A stretch of 64,000 nt of DNA. It comes from Candidatus Hydrogenedentota bacterium (GTDB lineage Bacteria > Hydrogenedentota > Hydrogenedentia > Hydrogenedentales > JAGMZX01). A model generated the notes under the pieces. The model saw only the letters and a list, made by a program, of their open reading frames with translations. It had not been told where the DNA came from and searched no databases. A program made the position numbers and the translations under genes. The stretch is taken from the NCBI GenBank assembly GCA_029556545.1, contig JAKQEQ010000086.1, forward strand, positions 1 through 64,000, read 5' to 3'. This document shows positions 8,907 to 17,100 of the stretch, in pieces; position 1 is the stretch's first letter; each line of letters begins with the position of its first letter.

Positions 8907-11522
8907 TCAGGCCGCGCTCGACACCGCCCCCGCTTTCACCAGCACCTGCTCGGGCGCGAGATTGAGTTTGAAGCCGCGTTTGGGCGTTGTCACGATGAGG
9001 TCCTGGTACTGCGGGCACGCTTCGAGGACCCGCTTGATCAAGTTGCGCTTCTGGAAGTGCATCTGGTTGGACTCGACGATGACGTCGCCCCAGACGGCCT
9101 CGTATATGGCGTCGTAGGGCACACACGCGCCGGGATGCGCCGCCAGTGCCCGGATGAGCCGATACTGCTTGTCCTGGAGCGGAATGCGCACGCCGTCGAG
9201 CTGGATTTCGCCCGGCTGGTCGTCGTCGACGATGAGGACGGGCCACGCGGTCGCGGTCGGCTGCGGCATTTCCGCCGCAGCCAAGGCCGGCTGCGCGCCC
9301 CGCTTGCGCGCCCAGGCATGCAGTCGGCGGGCCTGGGCAGCGGTGAGCCAGCGGGTGAGCGCCTTTTCGGGGACGGCCACAATCGCGGCGGGCGTATCGA
9401 GTCGTTGCGCGGCCAGGGCGAGGATATCGTTGCGGGCGAGCCCCGCGCCGCACCGCGCCAACGGCAGCGCCTCCTCGCGCAGGCCGTACTGCACGCGCTC
9501 GGACAAGGTTCGGACGCGCTCGATGAACGCGGGATCCGCACCGGCGGCGGCCGCGATGGCCGCGGTGGCGTCCACGAGCCAGCTTATCTGCTCCGCGGCG
9601 GCCAGCACCTGGCCGGCGGTAGTGTGATAGTGCTCTTCGAGGTCGTGGATCGCCGCGTGTTCAGTCCATTCATGCAGGAACAAGGCGGCCTTCATGGCCC
9701 GTACTTCCTCGAAGAAGGGTTGCGCGTTGCCGTTGCGAACGCGGTTCATGGGCGTGTCCGCCGCGAACGGTTCGTCGCGGGTGAGCCGCTTGAGCACACT
9801 CGGGTAATTCGCGTGGTCGTATTCACGCGCCGTTAGCGAGACCTGGAGCATCCGCCCGTCCACGGTCGACGCCGCCGCGAACAGCAGGTCGATGGCCGGC
9901 CAAGGCAGCGTCTCGCATTGGCCGATCCAGTGTTCGAGGGCGCGCGCCGTCTCGATGGCGATTCCCTTCGCGGCGACGGCGTGCCCGAACGGCGTGGCCT
10001 CGATGCGGCCATCGGGGTGCGACACGGCGACACCCGCGTCGACACAGCGGTTCACGGCGGCGCGCAGGCGGAATTCAACCTCGTCCAGCGTGAGTGTTTC
10101 GGCCCAGACCCAGCGCCCGCTCAAGGTACGCTCCATGAACGCCAGCACCTCGTTCAGCGTGCGGCAGGACCGCGACGCAATAAGCCGCAGCACGTGGTCC
10201 TCGAGCGGGGTTTGCGCGAGGCGCGGGTCGATGCGTTCCCGTTCGCCCTCGACGTAGCGCCGCCAGAGCGTTTCCTGGTCGAAGGGCGTGGTCGCAATCA
10301 GGATCGACCGGCCAAACACGTGGCCCGATCCGTAGCGCCCGGCGCGTCCCCCCATGTTTTCGTATTCGGTGTGGAGAATGGGCGATTTCCACGGCATGCC
10401 GAGGCGGTTGTCGTAGCGCCACTTGTCCGCCGCGATGAACACGTTGCGCGCGGGCAGGTTGAGCCCCATAGCAAGCGTGCTCGTCGATACCAGCGCCAGG
10501 ATTTCGCCGCGGCGGAAGCCCTCTTCGACCGCGCGGCGTTCCGCGGGCGAGAGGTCCGTGTTGTGGAAGGCCGCGCCGCCGGACAGCGTTTCGAGCAGCG
10601 CGGTCCGCGATCGCGTCGCTTCGAGCTTGCGCAGCGCCTCGATGGTTCGCTTCGCGGGCGGCAGGTCGAGCCGGCCCGCCAGCGATTCCGCGCCCCGCCG
10701 CGACTCGTGCCGCGCCTTCACGAATATCAAACACGCCTCGCCCGCCGACGCGAAGGCGCGGACGTTCTGCGTCAATTGCTCCCACGCCGACCCGTCGCCG
10801 GCGTCGATGAGCCGCTCCTCGCCCTCGGTGAACTCGTTGTGCGTGCGGTACCGGAATACGCCCTCGTAAAGGACGCCGTGCCGCAACTCGACGGGCCGCC
10901 GCTCGTACTGCACCAGCCGCGCGCCCATCCATTCCGCCAACCGATCCGCCCCGCCGATGACCGCCGACAACCCGATCAGCCGCCGCGCCGCGCCGCCGTA
11001 GTGCAGGATACGCGTCAACAGCAATTCCGCCATCGGCCCCCGCTCCGGGTCCGAGAGCAACTCGAGTTCGTCCGCGAGCACCAGGTCGATTTCCTCGAGA
11101 CGCTCCGGGCGGCGCACGAGCAACTGCGCCAGTTTCTCGTAGACCACCACCGCCACCGAGAAATCGCCCTCCTCGAAGTCCCGGTCGAACTCGCGCCGGT
11201 CCCGCGTCGACACAATCACTTTCAGGCCGTATGCGGCGTACTTCTCGCGGAAATCCGCGTACTTCTCCTCCGCCAGCGCCTTCAGCGGTACGAGATACAC
11301 CACCTTCTTCCGCCGCAACGCCGTCTGGACAGCCGCCATCTCCGCGATGAATGTCTTCCCCGAACTCGTCGGCGCCTGGATTAGCAAGTTCTTGTCGCCG
11401 AAAAGGTTATGCCGCGTTACCGCCAGCTCTTGTAACGGCAGCAACACTTCGCTCTCCTGCTTCCGCCACAGCTCGATAATCTCCAGGGGCACGTTGTACC
11501 GGTACAGTTCCATCATTTTCAT
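8907..11522 (-). CDS. Ski2/Hel308-like superfamily 2 helicase fused to an OmpR/PhoB-type winged-helix domain
   Basis: An 871-residue protein. Helicase motifs: Walker A PTSSGKT at 51-57, DExH-box variant DELE at 151-154, motif III SAV at 186-188, motif V STLAMGLNLPARN near 348-360, motif VI ENMGGRAGR at 388-396. The middle region resembles the helical domains of Ski2/Hel308 enzymes, which unwind nucleic acid 3'-5'. Residues about 771-855 (GEIQLDGVRIPL to TPKRGFKLNL) form a PhoB-type winged helix: QYRLIRALAAHPG, a YDAIYEAVWG segment, a recognition-helix region rich in Asn/Gln/Lys, then a beta wing. This fusion is unusual. Start MKMM at 11522 fits GAGGAG and a promoter 22 bases upstream; the longer open frame would begin before the transcription start. 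A role in repair or defence is inference. Confidence 0.9.
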   Translation of the reverse strand: MKMMELYRYNVPLEIIELWRKQESEVLLPLQELAVTRHNLFGDKNLLIQAPTSSGKTFIAEMAAVQTALRRKKVVYLVPLKALAEEKYADFREKYAAYGLKVIVSTRDRREFDRDFEEGDFSVAVVVYEKLAQLLVRRPERLEEIDLVLADELELLSDPERGPMAELLLTRILHYGGAARRLIGLSAVIGGADRLAEWMGARLVQYERRPVELRHGVLYEGVFRYRTHNEFTEGEERLIDAGDGSAWEQLTQNVRAFASAGEACLIFVKARHESRRGAESLAGRLDLPPAKRTIEALRKLEATRSRTALLETLSGGAAFHNTDLSPAERRAVEEGFRRGEILALVSTSTLAMGLNLPARNVFIAADKWRYDNRLGMPWKSPILHTEYENMGGRAGRYGSGHVFGRSILIATTPFDQETLWRRYVEGERERIDPRLAQTPLEDHVLRLIASRSCRTLNEVLAFMERTLSGRWVWAETLTLDEVEFRLRAAVNRCVDAGVAVSHPDGRIEATPFGHAVAAKGIAIETARALEHWIGQCETLPWPAIDLLFAAASTVDGRMLQVSLTAREYDHANYPSVLKRLTRDEPFAADTPMNRVRNGNAQPFFEEVRAMKAALFLHEWTEHAAIHDLEEHYHTTAGQVLAAAEQISWLVDATAAIAAAAGADPAFIERVRTLSERVQYGLREEALPLARCGAGLARNDILALAAQRLDTPAAIVAVPEKALTRWLTAAQARRLHAWARKRGAQPALAAAEMPQPTATAWPVLIVDDDQPGEIQLDGVRIPLQDKQYRLIRALAAHPGACVPYDAIYEAVWGDVIVESNQMHFQKRNLIKRVLEACPQYQDLIVTTPKRGFKLNLAPEQVLVKAGAVSSAA

Positions 11523-11550
11523 GGCGCGCGCTCCTCTGTTGGCACCCTTC

Positions 11551-11579
11551 ATTATACTGAATAAATTTTCAGTAGTCAA
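11551..11579 (-). promoter_or_regulatory. sigma70 promoter of the helicase gene
   Basis: Minus strand TTGACT (11574-11579), 17-base spacer, TATAAT (11551-11556). The predicted start of transcription near 11544 gives a leader of about 22 bases with GAGGAG before the ATG at 11522. It also rules out the longer upstream start codons. Confidence 0.78.
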
Positions 11580-11625
11580 GAGGCCGAAAGGGGAAACGCC
11601 AAGCCATGCGCGGCGGGACCAGACG

Positions 11626-11661
11626 GGACGGATCGGACGGATCAGACGGATCGGACGGATC
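11626..11661 (+). repeat. 9-bp tandem repeat (GGACGGATC)x4, upstream of the helicase gene
   Basis: Four copies of GGACGGATC, the third with one change (AGACGGATC). It is the same unit, orientation and copy number as at 8824-8859, so the pair brackets the helicase gene and its promoter. Confidence 0.9.
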
Positions 11662-11801
11662 GGACCAACGAAGATCGGGGCGGTGGCGCAGTCGGGAGAC
11701 CGGCCACACCAAGTGGCGCGGTCCCAGCCTTCGTCACGCGCGGCGCGTGACTTCGGCGGGCAAGCCAGGAGACCGGCCACAACCGGCCTCGCCCCGGGCC
11801 G

Positions 11802-11906
11802 TCAGAAGGCCCAATAGGGCAGGTTGTAGAGGAACCAGAGCACGAGATCGAGCAGGTCCGCGATGAAGTAATAGATCGCGTCGAAGACGCCTTCGAGAGA
11901 GTACAT
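11802..11906 (-). CDS. 34-residue single-span membrane peptide
   Basis: A short reading frame from ATG at 11906 to TGA at 11802. The peptide begins MYSLEGVFDAIYYF and continues with a strongly hydrophobic, aromatic stretch ending YNLPYWAF, enough for one membrane span. A GGAGGG ribosome site stands 7 bases before the ATG, which together with the composition makes it a likely real gene. I do not recognise the family. It sits alone between the helicase promoter region and the divergent GH127 gene. Possible roles, all guesses, include a small membrane regulator or a toxin-like peptide. Confidence 0.6.
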   Translation of the reverse strand: MYSLEGVFDAIYYFIADLLDLVLWFLYNLPYWAF

Positions 11907-12077
11907 GGTTGCGCCCTCCTGCGTTGAAGTTGTCACGTCCGGTATGCGCCGCATCGATTCAGACGTCTCTGGCCGCGGATCTATTCACGCGCCCACCGCG
12001 ATGCTTCGGCGGCATTTCCGCCGTGTGCTATAGTGCATCACGTGCGCGCGCCGGACGCGCGCCATCGAGGGTGCGCC

Positions 12078-14375
12078 ATGAATCTGCTGCTTGCCGTGGA
12101 GATGTTTTCGCTGTTGGCCGCACCGGAGGCGGCGTTGCACCTGGAAGCGTTCGCCCTGCGCGACGTGCGGCTCCTCGACGGTCCGTTCAAGGCGGCCATG
12201 GACCGCAACGCCGCATGGCTGCTCGCACTCGAGCCGGACCGCTTGCTGGCAGGCGTGCGTGAGGACGCGGGGCTGGCGCCGAAGGCGCCGCGCTACGGCG
12301 GCTGGGAAGAGCAAGGCGTTGCGAGTCACACCCTCGGGCACTATCTGTCGGCGTGCGCGCTGCAATTCGCCGCGTCGGACGACGCGCGCTTCGAGGACCG
12401 CGTGCGCTACATCGTGTCCGAACTCGCCGCGTGTCAGGAGGCCAACGGCGACGGCTATGCCGCAGCGATTCCCGACGGCAAGCGCGTCTTCGCGGAGATC
12501 GCCCGGGGCGACATCCGTCCCGAGAGTTTTCAACTGAACGGGGTTTGGGTGCCCTGGTACACGATGCACAAATTGCTCGCCGGGTTGCGCGACGCCTATG
12601 TCCACGCGGGCTGCGAGGAGGCGTTGGCGGCGTACACGCGGCTGGCCGATTGGGCGTATGCGGTCACGGACGGCCTGAGCGACGCGCAGTTGCAGGACAT
12701 GCTGCGCTGCGAGCACGGGGGGATGAATGAAGTCGCGGCGGACCTGTACGCGATCACCGGCGACGAGAAATACCTCGCGTTGGCGCGGCGCTTCAATCAC
12801 GCGGCGGTCATGGCGCCGGCGGCGCGCGGCGAAGACCGGCTGAAGGGCCTGCACGCGAACACGCAATTCCCGAAGTTCATCGGGTTTGCGCGCCAATACG
12901 AGTTGACGGGCGACAGTCGTTTCCGCGACGCGGCGCGGTCCTTCTGGACCACCGTCGTCCTGCATCACAGTTACGTGACCGGCGGCAACAGCGACCACGA
13001 GCATTTCGGGCCGCCGGATGCGCTGAACGACCGACTCAGCACGGAAACGACGGAAAGCTGCAACACGTACAACATGCTCAAGTTGACCCGGCGTCTCTTC
13101 ACGTGGGACGCCTCGCCCGCGTGCGCGGAGTTCTACGAGCGCGCCCTGTACAACCACATTCTCGGTTCGCAGGACCCGGAGACGGGGCGCGTGACGTACT
13201 ACGTGCCCCTCGAATCCGGGCGGATGAAGACCTATCAGACCCTCTTCGATACCTTCAGTTGCTGCGTCGGCACGGGCATGGAAAACCACACGCGCTACGG
13301 CGAAGCGATCTACTTCCACGATGCGGCGGGCCTGTACGTCAACTTGTTCATTCCGTCCGAATTGACGTGGCGGGAAAAGGGGTTCGTACTGCGCCAAGAA
13401 ACCCGTTTCCCGGACGAAGACGCGACGGAATTGCGCATCCGGTGCGGCGACCCTGTCGAATTGACGCTCCACCTGCGTTATCCCGCATGGGCGCGGGACG
13501 GCGTGGAATTGCGCGTAAACGGCGAGGCCGTCGCGGGCACGGCGGCCCCGGGCAGCTACATTCCGCTGCGACGCACCTGGCGCGACGGCGACACCATCGC
13601 GGCCCGTTACCCGATGCGGGTACATACCGAAGCCATGCCGGACAACCCGCGCCGCGTTGCGCTGCTGTACGGGCCCATCGTACTGGCGGGCGCGTTGGGC
13701 GAGACGGAACGCGCGCCGAACCGAATGCCGGTGCTGATTACGGACGACCAGCCGGTCGCGGCGTGGCTGAAGCCCGTCGCGGGCGAACCGCTTACGTTCG
13801 TGACCGACGGCGTCGGCCATCCCGAAGACCTGCGGCTAATACCCTTCTTCCGGATGCACCACCAGCGCCACGTCGTGTACTGGGACTTGTTCACGCCCGA
13901 GCAATGGGAGGCGCGGCAGACGGCGTATCGCGAGGAGCAGGCGCGCCGGCAGGCGCTTGACGCGCGCACGCTGGACTACGTGCAGCCCGGCGAAATGCAG
14001 CCGGAACGGGACCACGCCTTCGAGGGGGAAAACTCGCGTCACGGCATGCACCTGGACCGCGCGTGGCGCGACGCCGCAGACGGCGGCTGGTTCGCCTTCA
14101 CGATGAAGGTGTCGCCCGACCGGCCCGTCGAACTTATCTGCACCTACTGGGGCAGCGACGCGGGCGGCCGCGTCTTCGACATACTGGTGGACGGCGAGCG
14201 GATCGCCACCCAATCGTTAGAAACGCCTCAGGACCCCGGCACGTTCTTCGACGTGGCATACCCCATCCCGCCGGAACATACCCGGGGCAAGGACCGCGTG
14301 CGCGTGACCTTCCAGGCCCGTCCGGGCATGATGGCGGGCGGCGTTTTCGGCTGCCGCACGGCGCTGCCGCGGTGA
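12078..14375 (+). CDS. GH127/DUF1680 beta-L-arabinofuranosidase-like glycoside hydrolase
   Basis: A 765-residue enzyme. The alpha/alpha-barrel includes GGWEEQGVASHTLGHYLSA and YTMHKLLAGLRDAY. The zinc-thiolate active site of GH127 is present: TESCNTYNML (Glu326, Cys328) and FSCCVGTGMENHTRYGEA (Cys395, Cys396), where one Cys of the pair is the nucleophile in characterised family members. Beta-sandwich domains follow. Family enzymes release beta-L-arabinofuranose from plant glycans; the exact substrate here is unknown. A short N-terminal hydrophobic stretch (NLLLAVEMFSLLA) might be a weak signal peptide. The start is the ATG at 12078; an upstream in-frame ATG at 12033 adds an Arg/Ala-rich stretch with no ribosome site. 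Confidence 0.9.
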   Translation: MNLLLAVEMFSLLAAPEAALHLEAFALRDVRLLDGPFKAAMDRNAAWLLALEPDRLLAGVREDAGLAPKAPRYGGWEEQGVASHTLGHYLSACALQFAASDDARFEDRVRYIVSELAACQEANGDGYAAAIPDGKRVFAEIARGDIRPESFQLNGVWVPWYTMHKLLAGLRDAYVHAGCEEALAAYTRLADWAYAVTDGLSDAQLQDMLRCEHGGMNEVAADLYAITGDEKYLALARRFNHAAVMAPAARGEDRLKGLHANTQFPKFIGFARQYELTGDSRFRDAARSFWTTVVLHHSYVTGGNSDHEHFGPPDALNDRLSTETTESCNTYNMLKLTRRLFTWDASPACAEFYERALYNHILGSQDPETGRVTYYVPLESGRMKTYQTLFDTFSCCVGTGMENHTRYGEAIYFHDAAGLYVNLFIPSELTWREKGFVLRQETRFPDEDATELRIRCGDPVELTLHLRYPAWARDGVELRVNGEAVAGTAAPGSYIPLRRTWRDGDTIAARYPMRVHTEAMPDNPRRVALLYGPIVLAGALGETERAPNRMPVLITDDQPVAAWLKPVAGEPLTFVTDGVGHPEDLRLIPFFRMHHQRHVVYWDLFTPEQWEARQTAYREEQARRQALDARTLDYVQPGEMQPERDHAFEGENSRHGMHLDRAWRDAADGGWFAFTMKVSPDRPVELICTYWGSDAGGRVFDILVDGERIATQSLETPQDPGTFFDVAYPIPPEHTRGKDRVRVTFQARPGMMAGGVFGCRTALPR

Positions 14376-14381
14376 CATTCC

Positions 14382-14415
14382 GGGCGCGCGATCAGGTCCC
14401 GGTGATTGCGCGCCC
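14382..14415 (+). terminator. hairpin after the GH127 gene, possible terminator
   Basis: GGGCGCGCGAT pairs with ATTGCGCGCCC (one mismatch) around a 12-base loop, starting 7 bases after the stop codon. There is no T-run, so it may stabilise the 3' end rather than end transcription by itself. Confidence 0.4.
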
Positions 14416-14487
14416 AAGAATCGGGCTGATACACTGCCTTCTCGGTACACGCAAAGCGCATCCCTCGAACCTGGAATTTCCGCCTAT

Positions 14488-14707
14488 TGGGCCGAAGGCC
14501 CATAACATGATAGGCCAGGGCAACGTGCTGGGAGGACGAAGAAACCCCGAAACAAGCCCTGAAAGGGCGTAACATGGCCCCGATATCCACACAGTACATC
14601 GACGGAATCCGCGTCGCGTTGTTTCGCCCTTTCAGGGCTTGGCGTTCCTGTGCGTCTCTTCTCCCAGGGCGTTGCCCTGGGCTATCCTATCGTCGCCCCT
14701 TCGGGGC
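14488..14707. repeat. cluster of short palindromes (REP-like, non-coding)
   Basis: Five perfect hairpins lie in 220 bases: TGGGCCGAAGGCCCA (14488-14502), GCCCTGAAAGGGC (14556-14568), its inverted partner GCCCTTTCAGGGC (14626-14638), CCCAGGGC-GTT-GCCCTGGG (14663-14681) and GCCCCTTCGGGGC (14695-14707). The second and third extend to a 16-base inverted repeat. They fill most of the 412-base gap (14376-14787) between GH127 and mnmG. No protein gene is credible here. It looks like a dispersed palindromic element. Confidence 0.75.
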
Positions 14708-14787
14708 TCAACCGCGTTCGCGGCAAACCTCGCATACAACGGTTGGGCATGCCGTGTCTCAACGCGGCATGAACCGAGTACCCCGTG

Positions 14788-16683
14788 ATGACACGCGACT
14801 ATGAGGTTATCGTAATCGGCGCGGGACACGCCGGCATCGAGGCGGCGCTCGCCTGCGCGCGCATGGGCCGCCGCACGCTCATGGCCACGATGTCGCTCGA
14901 CACCATCGGGCGCATGTCGTGCAATCCGGCCATCGGCGGCGTGGCGAAGGGCCAGGTCGTGCGCGAGATAGACGCGCTCGGCGGCGAGATGGGCCGGTGC
15001 ATCGACCGCACGGGCATCCAGTTCAAGATGCTGAATCGGTCGAAAGGGCCGGCGGTCCATTCGCCGCGCGCCCAGGCGGACCGCGTCGCGTACCAGTACG
15101 ACATGAAGCGGGTCTGCGAGGAGACGGCGAACCTCCACCTCAAGCAGATGGTCGTCGACGACCTCATCGTCCGCGACGGCGAAATCGCGGGCGTGGTCTC
15201 GACGCTCGGCGAGGAGGTAACGGCCCGGGCCGTCATCGTATGTACCGGCACGTTCCTGGGCGGACGCCTCCACTACGGCATGACCGCCGTCGAGGGCGGG
15301 CGCGGCGGCGAACCGCCATCGAAGGGGCTGACGAAGACGTACAAGCGGCTCGGGTTCCACGTCGAGCGCCTCAAGACGGGCACTTGCGCCCGAATACACC
15401 GCCGTAGCATCGACACGTCGGTCATGGAGGAACAGCCAGGCGACACCGATCCGCGCCCGTTCTCGTTCACGACGCCGATCGAGGGCTTCCAGCCGAACAA
15501 GGTCTCCTGCTGGCTCACCTACACGAACGAACGGACCCACGAGGCCATCTTGCGCAATCTCGACCGATCGCCCCTGTATTCGGGGCGCATCGACGGCATC
15601 GGCACGCGGTACTGCCCGAGCATCGAGGACAAGGTGGTCCGCTTTCGGGATAAGACGCGGCATCACATCTTTCTCGAACCCGAGGGACTGCGCACGGCGG
15701 AGGTCTACGTCAACGGTCTGTCCACGAGCCTGCCCGAGGACGTGCAACTCGCCATGCTCCGCACCATCCCCGGCCTCGAAAACGCGGAAATCCTCCGCCC
15801 TGGGTATGCGGTCGAGTACGATTTCGTCGAGCCGACGCAGCTCAAACCGAACCTCGAAACCAAGGCCGTCCGAGGACTCTTCCACGCGGGGCAAATCAAC
15901 GGGACTTCCGGCTACGAGGAGGCGGCGGGCCAGGGCCTTTACGCGGCGTTGAACGTCGTGCGTTTCCTCGACGGCGAACCGCCGCTGACCATCGGCCGCC
16001 ATGAGGCGTATATCGGCGTCATGGTCGACGACCTCGTCACGCGCGGCGTCCTCGAACCGTATCGGCTCTTCACGTCGCGCGCCGAGTATCGCCTGCACCT
16101 GCGCCACGACAACGCCGACGCCCGCCTCGCCCGCTACGGGTTCGGCAACGATGACGTGCTGCAACGGCTACGCGAAAAGGAAGACGCCGCCACGCGCGAA
16201 ACGGCCCGGCTGCAATCCACAACCGTCCGCCCCGCGGAAGAGGTCAACCGCCTGCTAGTCGATCGCGGTGGCGCGCCCATCGCCGCGCCCCAGACCGCCG
16301 AGCAGTTGCTGCGCCGACCCAACGTGACGATACGGGACGTCTGGCGCATGACGCCGCCCCCCGCGCCGGTCGACGCGCTCGCCGCCGAACAGGTCGAGAT
16401 TCGCATCAAGTACCAGGGCTATTTCGAGCGGCAGAACCGCGATGTCGCGCGTTTCCGCAAGGCGGAGGACCGCCGCATCCCGGACAACCTCGACTACGAC
16501 GCCGTGCCCGGCCTGCCCCACGAAAGCCGCCAGCGGCTCAAGCAGATACGGCCCGCCAACTTCGGCCAAGCCGCCCGCGTCCCCGGCGTCCGCGCGTCCG
16601 ACCTTGCCATCCTGCACATCCACGTGGATCGTTTACTAAGAAGCGGCAGCGAGGACGAAATCGAGTCCGCCATCGAAGAGTAG
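14788..16683 (+). CDS. mnmG: tRNA uridine-5-carboxymethylaminomethyl modification enzyme MnmG (GidA)
   Basis: A 631-residue FAD protein that with MnmE modifies U34 of certain tRNAs. The Rossmann motif [14 protein letters not shown] is at the N-terminus. The family signatures [17 protein letters not shown] and [19 protein letters not shown] are intact, as is the C-terminal helical region used for MnmE and tRNA contact ([19 protein letters not shown]). GTG at 14785 directly precedes ATG at 14788; the ATG is taken. No mnmE or rsmG gene is adjacent, unlike in many genomes. Length is normal. Confidence 0.96.
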   Translation: MTRDYEVIVIGAGHAGIEAALACARMGRRTLMATMSLDTIGRMSCNPAIGGVAKGQVVREIDALGGEMGRCIDRTGIQFKMLNRSKGPAVHSPRAQADRVAYQYDMKRVCEETANLHLKQMVVDDLIVRDGEIAGVVSTLGEEVTARAVIVCTGTFLGGRLHYGMTAVEGGRGGEPPSKGLTKTYKRLGFHVERLKTGTCARIHRRSIDTSVMEEQPGDTDPRPFSFTTPIEGFQPNKVSCWLTYTNERTHEAILRNLDRSPLYSGRIDGIGTRYCPSIEDKVVRFRDKTRHHIFLEPEGLRTAEVYVNGLSTSLPEDVQLAMLRTIPGLENAEILRPGYAVEYDFVEPTQLKPNLETKAVRGLFHAGQINGTSGYEEAAGQGLYAALNVVRFLDGEPPLTIGRHEAYIGVMVDDLVTRGVLEPYRLFTSRAEYRLHLRHDNADARLARYGFGNDDVLQRLREKEDAATRETARLQSTTVRPAEEVNRLLVDRGGAPIAAPQTAEQLLRRPNVTIRDVWRMTPPPAPVDALAAEQVEIRIKYQGYFERQNRDVARFRKAEDRRIPDNLDYDAVPGLPHESRQRLKQIRPANFGQAARVPGVRASDLAILHIHVDRLLRSGSEDEIESAIEE

Positions 16684-17100
16684 GCCGCAGGCCGATTCCA
16701 CACCAAGGGGACATCGAGCGGCGAGCACGACAATAGGACGAAGAAGTCGAACGGGCGGGATGGGACGGAAGGCACCATGTAGTGTTTTTGGGCTTGACAT
16801 ACCACAAGATGTTGATTACACTATGCCCATGGTTGGTCGCGTGGGCGGCGGTCTTGGCGGCGGCGGCGAAGGTGATCGCCCGCGCGGGACCAGGCAAACG
16901 GCGGCGGGTGTAAGACCGGCGGCAAGGTCGCGCGCGGCGGAGACGCGGCGCGGGCGGGCCGTGAAAAGGTCTGGACGGCGAAGGGGAGTTCCTGTTATCC
17001 TGATCGGGATAACGCCGAGGGACGAAGGGAAACGAGACCGGCGACGCTCTGTAACGGATTTCACGCGCGCCAAAGTCAAGCACAGGAGCGTATACGTCTC
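16684..17100. other. intergenic region with long leader and a 7-bp palindrome
   Basis: After the promoter at 16794-16822 the transcript would run to 17101 without a credible gene: the 114-codon frame at 16760-17104 begins before the transcription start and is Arg/Gly-rich noise. GTTATCC-TGATCG-GGATAAC at 16994-17013 is a perfect hairpin or operator-like palindrome within this leader. Confidence 0.5.
16794..16822 (+). promoter_or_regulatory. sigma70 promoter upstream of the LysM transglycosylase gene
   Basis: TTGACA (16794-16799), 17-base spacer, TACACT (16817-16822). The next supported plus-strand gene starts at 17101, so the leader would be about 270 bases. Confidence 0.6.

Noticed and set aside
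9918-11384. Long plus-strand frame opposite the helicase
   Set aside because: It is a shadow of the helicase gene: Arg/Gln/Glu-rich with no domain or ribosome site, while the minus strand carries the complete helicase motifs.
11985-13820. 611-codon minus-strand frame opposite the GH127 gene
   Set aside because: Composition is typical of an antisense frame in GC-rich DNA; GH127 is on the other strand with conserved motifs.
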